A model generated the notes under the pieces. It was not told where the DNA came from. It did not search any database and saw nothing but the letters and a program-made list of their open reading frames with translations. Positions 61,301-64,000 of a stretch of 64,000 bases of DNA are shown here, in pieces. Every line of letters begins with the position of its first letter. Within the stretch, counting starts at the first letter, position 1. Made by a program: the position numbers and the translations under genes. Origin of the DNA: Marinihelvus sp942491555 (GTDB taxonomy: Bacteria; Pseudomonadota; Gammaproteobacteria; Xanthomonadales; SZUA-36); the NCBI GenBank assembly GCA_942491555.1, contig CALOBN010000002.1, positions 310,001 through 374,000 on the forward strand, in the 5' to 3' direction.

Positions 61301-62398
61301 GTGGCGCTGAACCTGGGTCTGGAAGGCAATGATCTGAACGTCAGCTTCGACAGCGAAGACCTGGCCGGTGACATTCGCTATACGCGCAACGACAGCGGCA
61401 TTCAGAGCCTGACTGCTAATCTGCAGCGCCTGTACATGCCCGATCCACTGGATTCAGGCGTCAGTATGGATACCGACCCCAGCACCTTGCCGGAGATGCA
61501 TTTTTTCGTGGAGGACATGCGCTACCTGGGGCTCGACCTGGGCGAAACGCGCATCGAGGCGTTTCCCATTGGTCATGGTCTGCGCATCGAATCGGTTGAG
61601 GCAATGTCCTCGCAGCTCAGCTTCCAGGCTCGCGGCGACTGGATTTACAGCGACAATGGCAGCCGTTCGGATTTTGATATTGTGCTGACTTCGGAAAGCC
61701 TGGGTACGCTGGTCAAGGCGCTGGACGTGTCTTCTGTGCTCGAAGGCGGGCAGACGATGGTGCGCTTTGACGCCTGGTGGCCCGGCCCGCCCGGCGCGTT
61801 CAGCCTCGCCGCATTGAATGGAAAAATGACCTTCAGCGTTATCAACGGGCGAATTCTTAACGCAGACCCCGGTGCTGGCCGTGTACTGGGTTTAATGAGT
61901 GTGGGTGCCCTGGGGCGCCGCCTGGCCCTCGATTTCAGCGACGTTTTTAATTCCGGTTTTGGTTTCGATCAGGCGACCGGTACCATGGCGCTGGAAAGCG
62001 GCACGGCCTACACGGACGACTTTCTGCTTGAGTCCACAGCGGCGCAGTTGAGGGTGGTTGGCTCCTCTGACCTTGAAATGAAGGAGTTTGATTACCAGAT
62101 GACGATCAGGCCGGGCGTCAGCCAGGCCCTGCCGGTCATCGGTGCCCTGGCGGCCGGGCCAGCCGGTGCGGCGGCCGGGCTGGCCTTGCAGGGACTGTTT
62201 AAAAATGCCCTTGGCGATGCGGCAGAAGCGCGCTACACCATCACCGGCCCCTGGTCCGATCCCAGCGTTGTGCGATTGGATAACGCAGCGACAGAACCAT
62301 CGCTTCCAGTTATTGGTGCCGATCCCGATCAAGATCCGGACCCCGATACTGGTCAGGAACCACAACCCTCCAACGGCGCAAGCCCAGCAAACGGATAA
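58337..62398 (+). CDS. yhdP: YhdP family AsmA-like protein
   Basis: A 1353-residue protein with one N-terminal membrane helix (about 17-40) and a very long periplasmic beta-rich body typical of AsmA-like, bridge-forming lipid transporters (TamB, YhdP, YdbH). E. coli YhdP (1266 aa) moves phospholipids to the outer membrane with a saturated-lipid preference. The DUF3971 region lies at about 590-900; the AsmA-like C terminus is at about 1100-1310. The tail (DPDQDPDPDTGQEPQPSNG) is acidic low-complexity. tldD follows after three bases. Confidence 0.9.
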   Translation: MTRFKRWLRRLRTLLWTALALVIIGAAVLVGIGKLLMPYSERYKPRLEAALSEEFNQPVRLEAFTGEWKAFGPRISLEGVTLLGAANGEGDLAIQRAALDIKPLNALFAGRPLYSFEIIGADLALTRDAEGQLALSGLGLSGRQVGNASEAAGGSGLSNLARLGEVRLLESSFSYVDPANEIDVQLIGIEGRLQMAGDQLALQIQASLSNARRNRVLGDFSATVLAELQGGNHLKNIRFQVETGELIMEELTARIPREALQSVSGRLNAQLWGSWAPDQPLDIAGVVDLRDVDLPSGDRVLRLDHLNSRLNWRWQDKTKWRIDLAGMRVEENGRDWTTPSIAVERNLEGNLGVWVSADYLQAEFPLEVTQLFMRIFDKNWPKVAPTAGRGIVRDFDLVIDGDKQLAVTSGSFAELEVLDWGQWPLARGLEGRIDLAFGQGSLWVSGEDILFRWPRNFRTPLVADLPECELEILWTRTKDWQVDALNCGLRNNEVEALARLRFVSDEGKPRVDVNASITAPDLALLHDYWPRSVMSPAVTDWIGRSLDQGQLEQGRLLIAGDMDEFPFREGQGTLLAQARILNASLNYAAGWPAARGVDADLRIEGPALNLNGRIGDISGSQVQTASARIADLKAPVLTLDYSSDTTLPLLKTFLQASPLLANSTLDLEPLGFAGPAGVRGLLRIPLGSAAAAGDEVSVEGELILEAASFAEARTGFLLENLNGQITYNRSGAQAAGLDASLADWPAELGFQAFWNTDTPFAAELTGRFPASLVVAQSPMSSDPALSRASGEADWTARLGTRKAAETDPVTVWLELESDLVGVTLDLPMPLAKPAGGPLPLFLRYPLGQSIAELSLRLGERFNLAVELENAVPVTPVIDSDIAVMSALEQAPDDALESQAPEPSEPLQQDAPAPALIIRRGALALGSPARLPATGVFSLSGQAATLDIDGWTTLASQYGGIDRQRMPLELAASTLQADRLIMLNRAFDRVALNLGLEGNDLNVSFDSEDLAGDIRYTRNDSGIQSLTANLQRLYMPDPLDSGVSMDTDPSTLPEMHFFVEDMRYLGLDLGETRIEAFPIGHGLRIESVEAMSSQLSFQARGDWIYSDNGSRSDFDIVLTSESLGTLVKALDVSSVLEGGQTMVRFDAWWPGPPGAFSLAALNGKMTFSVINGRILNADPGAGRVLGLMSVGALGRRLALDFSDVFNSGFGFDQATGTMALESGTAYTDDFLLESTAAQLRVVGSSDLEMKEFDYQMTIRPGVSQALPVIGALAAGPAGAAAGLALQGLFKNALGDAAEARYTITGPWSDPSVVRLDNAATEPSLPVIGADPDQDPDPDTGQEPQPSNGASPANG

Positions 62399-62401
62399 CT
62401 T

Positions 62402-63844
62402 ATGACAGATCTGCTCAAGAACGCCACGGAACAGTTGCTTGCTCCGGGTGGACTGGATCACGGCGACCTCGCCCGTGTGCTTTCCCACCTGATGGGTGCC
62501 CGGATAGATGGTGGTGATCTCTATTTCCAGCATATGGTCCGCGAAGGCTGGTCACTGGAAGACGGCCAGGTGCGCAACGCCTCGCATACCGTTGAGCAAG
62601 GTGTAGGCATTCGCGCGGTGGCCGGAGAAAAGACCGGTTTCGCCTATGCAGATGAAATTGTTCTGCCGGCCCTGCTGGAAGCCTCCGGGGCTGCCCGCTC
62701 GATTGCGAACCAGGGAAGGGACGGCAGCATGGCTGTCTGGAACCGCCGCCAGCCCAGGGCGTTGTATTCCGCACAAGACCCGGTCGCCTCCCTGGGTGCG
62801 GCTGAAAAAGTTGATCTGCTGCGGCAGATAGATGCTTATGCGCGTTCTCTGGATCCGGCGGTCAGCCAGGTAATGGTGAACCTGGCGGCAGCGTTTGAGA
62901 CCATTCTGGTTGCTTCGGTTGATGGTGACCTGGCCGCGGACATTCGACCCCTGGTGCGTTTGTCGGTGACGGTTATTGCCGAGCGTGATGGCCGGCGTGA
63001 ACAGGGCAATGACGGTGGTGGTGGTCGCTTCAGCTATGCGGAACTGTTTGCCGGGGAGACCTGGCGCGGGATCGCTGATGAGGCCGTGCGCCAGGCGATG
63101 GTCAACCTGGATGCTGTCGATGCACCGGCCGGAACCATGCCGGTTGTCCTTGGTCCGGGCTGGCCTGGAGTGCTGCTTCACGAGGCTGTCGGTCACGGGC
63201 TCGAGGGCGACTTCAACCGCAAAAAGACTTCAGCCTATTCCGGTCGTATCGGTGAAAAGGTGGCAGCCAGCGGTGTAACCATCGTGGACAACGGCACCAT
63301 CGAACGACGTCGCGGCTCGCTGACGATTGATGATGAGGGCACGCCAACCAGCGAGACGGTGCTCATCGAAGACGGGATTCTGCGCAATTACATGCAGGAC
63401 AAAATGAACGCGCGCCTGATGGGCATGGCACCCACGGGCAACGGGCGCAGGGAGTCTTTCGCGCACCTGCCCATGCCCAGGATGACCAATACCTACATGC
63501 TCGCCGGCAAAATGGACCCGCAGGAAATTATCGCCTCGGTAGACCGGGGTTTGTATGCGGTTAACTTTGCCGGTGGCCAGGTGGATATCACCTCGGGTCG
63601 TTTTGTGTTCTCAGCGAGTGAGGCATACCTGATTGAGAACGGCAAGATAACGCGACCGGTGCGCGGCGCAACCCTGATCGGGAACGGTCCGGATGCCATG
63701 ACGCATGTGAGCATGGTGGGCAATGATCTGCAGCTCGATGCCGGAATTGGTGTGTGTGGCAAGGACGGCCAGAGCGTTCCGGTGGGCGTCGGTCAGCCAA
63801 CGCTTAAGCTTGATCAGCTGGTGGTCGGCGGCACGGATGCCTGA
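62402..63844 (+). CDS. tldD: Metalloprotease TldD
   Basis: A 480-residue TldD-family protease. The zinc motif HExxxH is in VLLHEAVGHGLEGDFNRKKT (about residues 257-276), with GVGIRAVAGEKTGFAYADE and NTYMLAGKMDPQEIIASVDR as other family segments. TldD with TldE (PmbA) matures microcins and antitoxins. tldE is not in the window. It follows yhdP and converges with darP/yjgA, which in E. coli adjoins tldE. Confidence 0.95.
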   Translation: MTDLLKNATEQLLAPGGLDHGDLARVLSHLMGARIDGGDLYFQHMVREGWSLEDGQVRNASHTVEQGVGIRAVAGEKTGFAYADEIVLPALLEASGAARSIANQGRDGSMAVWNRRQPRALYSAQDPVASLGAAEKVDLLRQIDAYARSLDPAVSQVMVNLAAAFETILVASVDGDLAADIRPLVRLSVTVIAERDGRREQGNDGGGGRFSYAELFAGETWRGIADEAVRQAMVNLDAVDAPAGTMPVVLGPGWPGVLLHEAVGHGLEGDFNRKKTSAYSGRIGEKVAASGVTIVDNGTIERRRGSLTIDDEGTPTSETVLIEDGILRNYMQDKMNARLMGMAPTGNGRRESFAHLPMPRMTNTYMLAGKMDPQEIIASVDRGLYAVNFAGGQVDITSGRFVFSASEAYLIENGKITRPVRGATLIGNGPDAMTHVSMVGNDLQLDAGIGVCGKDGQSVPVGVGQPTLKLDQLVVGGTDA

Positions 63845-63857
63845 AACGGCCCGCGGA

Positions 63858-64000
63858 TCAATTGCAGGGGGGCAGGGGCGTTACATTGTCTGCATCACGC
63901 AGCAATCGAAACAGCTTGCGCGCCGAGGTTGGTGCCTTGTTCGCCTTCAATTCGCGCTGCGCATTACGCAGCAGCTGCCTGAGCGTCTGAATGTCCATGT
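63858..64000 (-). CDS. darP: DarP/YjgA (DUF615) C-terminal fragment
   Basis: The last 46 or more residues of a gene running in from the right edge on the minus strand (DIQTLRQLLRNAQRELKANK, then APTSARKLFRLLRD). This is the conserved C terminus of DUF615/YjgA, which is involved in 50S ribosome assembly. In E. coli yjgA adjoins pmbA/tldE, a TldD paralogue. The stop TGA is at 63858-63860. The N-terminal part is cut off by the window edge. Confidence 0.72.
   Translation of the reverse strand, partial: MDIQTLRQLLRNAQRELKANKAPTSARKLFRLLRDADNVTPLPPCN

Overview
The window is a gene-dense, GC-rich (roughly 60 %) gammaproteobacterial chromosome segment with 59 protein genes. Housekeeping blocks have classic gammaproteobacterial order: dapA-bamC, pcnB-folK, leuS-lptE-holA-nadD-rsfS-rlmH-maf-rng-yhdP-tldD, and tusDCBE. 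The Xanthomonadales/Chromatiales-like flavour (very long PstC and PstA, DUF3450-type TonB operon, NAD-type isocitrate dehydrogenase) suggests a free-living, probably aquatic, deep-branching lineage. That placement is inference. No rRNA, tRNA, CRISPR array, prophage or insertion sequence was seen.

Layout. 1-500: an intergenic inverted-repeat element and a small PspB-like membrane protein. 0.7-5.9 kb: a tightly overlapping GldA/GldF/GldG-like ABC operon with a DUF4340 protein and an AlkA-type glycosylase. 5.9-7.0 kb: a GNAT-VanY fusion. 7.0-14.7 kb: low-affinity phosphate transporter (DUF47-pit) divergent from pstC-pstA-pstB-phoU. 14.9-25.1 kb: a secreted beta-helix-like protein divergent from a seven-gene TonB system ending in a large TonB-dependent receptor. 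25.1-27.9 kb: a CpxP/CpxR/CpxA-like envelope-stress module. 27.9-35.7 kb (minus strand): phoB-phoR, pstS, ppk, ppx, epmA. 35.8-38.8 kb: BepA protease and the Tus sulfur relay. 38.9-48.4 kb: NAD-isocitrate dehydrogenase, a FadL-like porin, an AI-2E-type permease, PhoH-family protein, Bcp, dapA, bamC-like gene, ferredoxin, pcnB, folK. 48.4-48.7 kb: a candidate small RNA and an AT-rich patch. 48.7-64 kb: pgi and the leuS-to-tldD block, then the end of darP/yjgA.

The main theme is phosphate. Well-formed PhoB boxes (CTGTCAY-like heptamers at 11-bp period, about 10 bp before a -10 element) lie before pstC, pstS, phoB and, most notably, in back-to-back orientation between the beta-helix protein and the TonB/ExbB/ExbD/receptor operon. 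PhoR-PhoB would therefore control both inner-membrane phosphate import and a dedicated energised outer-membrane import system. I read 7-36 kb as one phosphate-acquisition island: surface protein, TonB receptor, PstS, PstCAB, PhoU, then Ppk/Ppx storage. The receptor's substrate cannot be read from sequence; phosphate, polyphosphate, or organophosphorus compounds are the natural guesses.

Other items: a perfect CpxR box between the cpxP-like and cpxR-like genes, an apparent AUU start for pcnB, a DsrC-type CX10C tail on the TusE-like protein, and a terminator-like hairpin inside a 14-codon leader ORF downstream of one Pho promoter.
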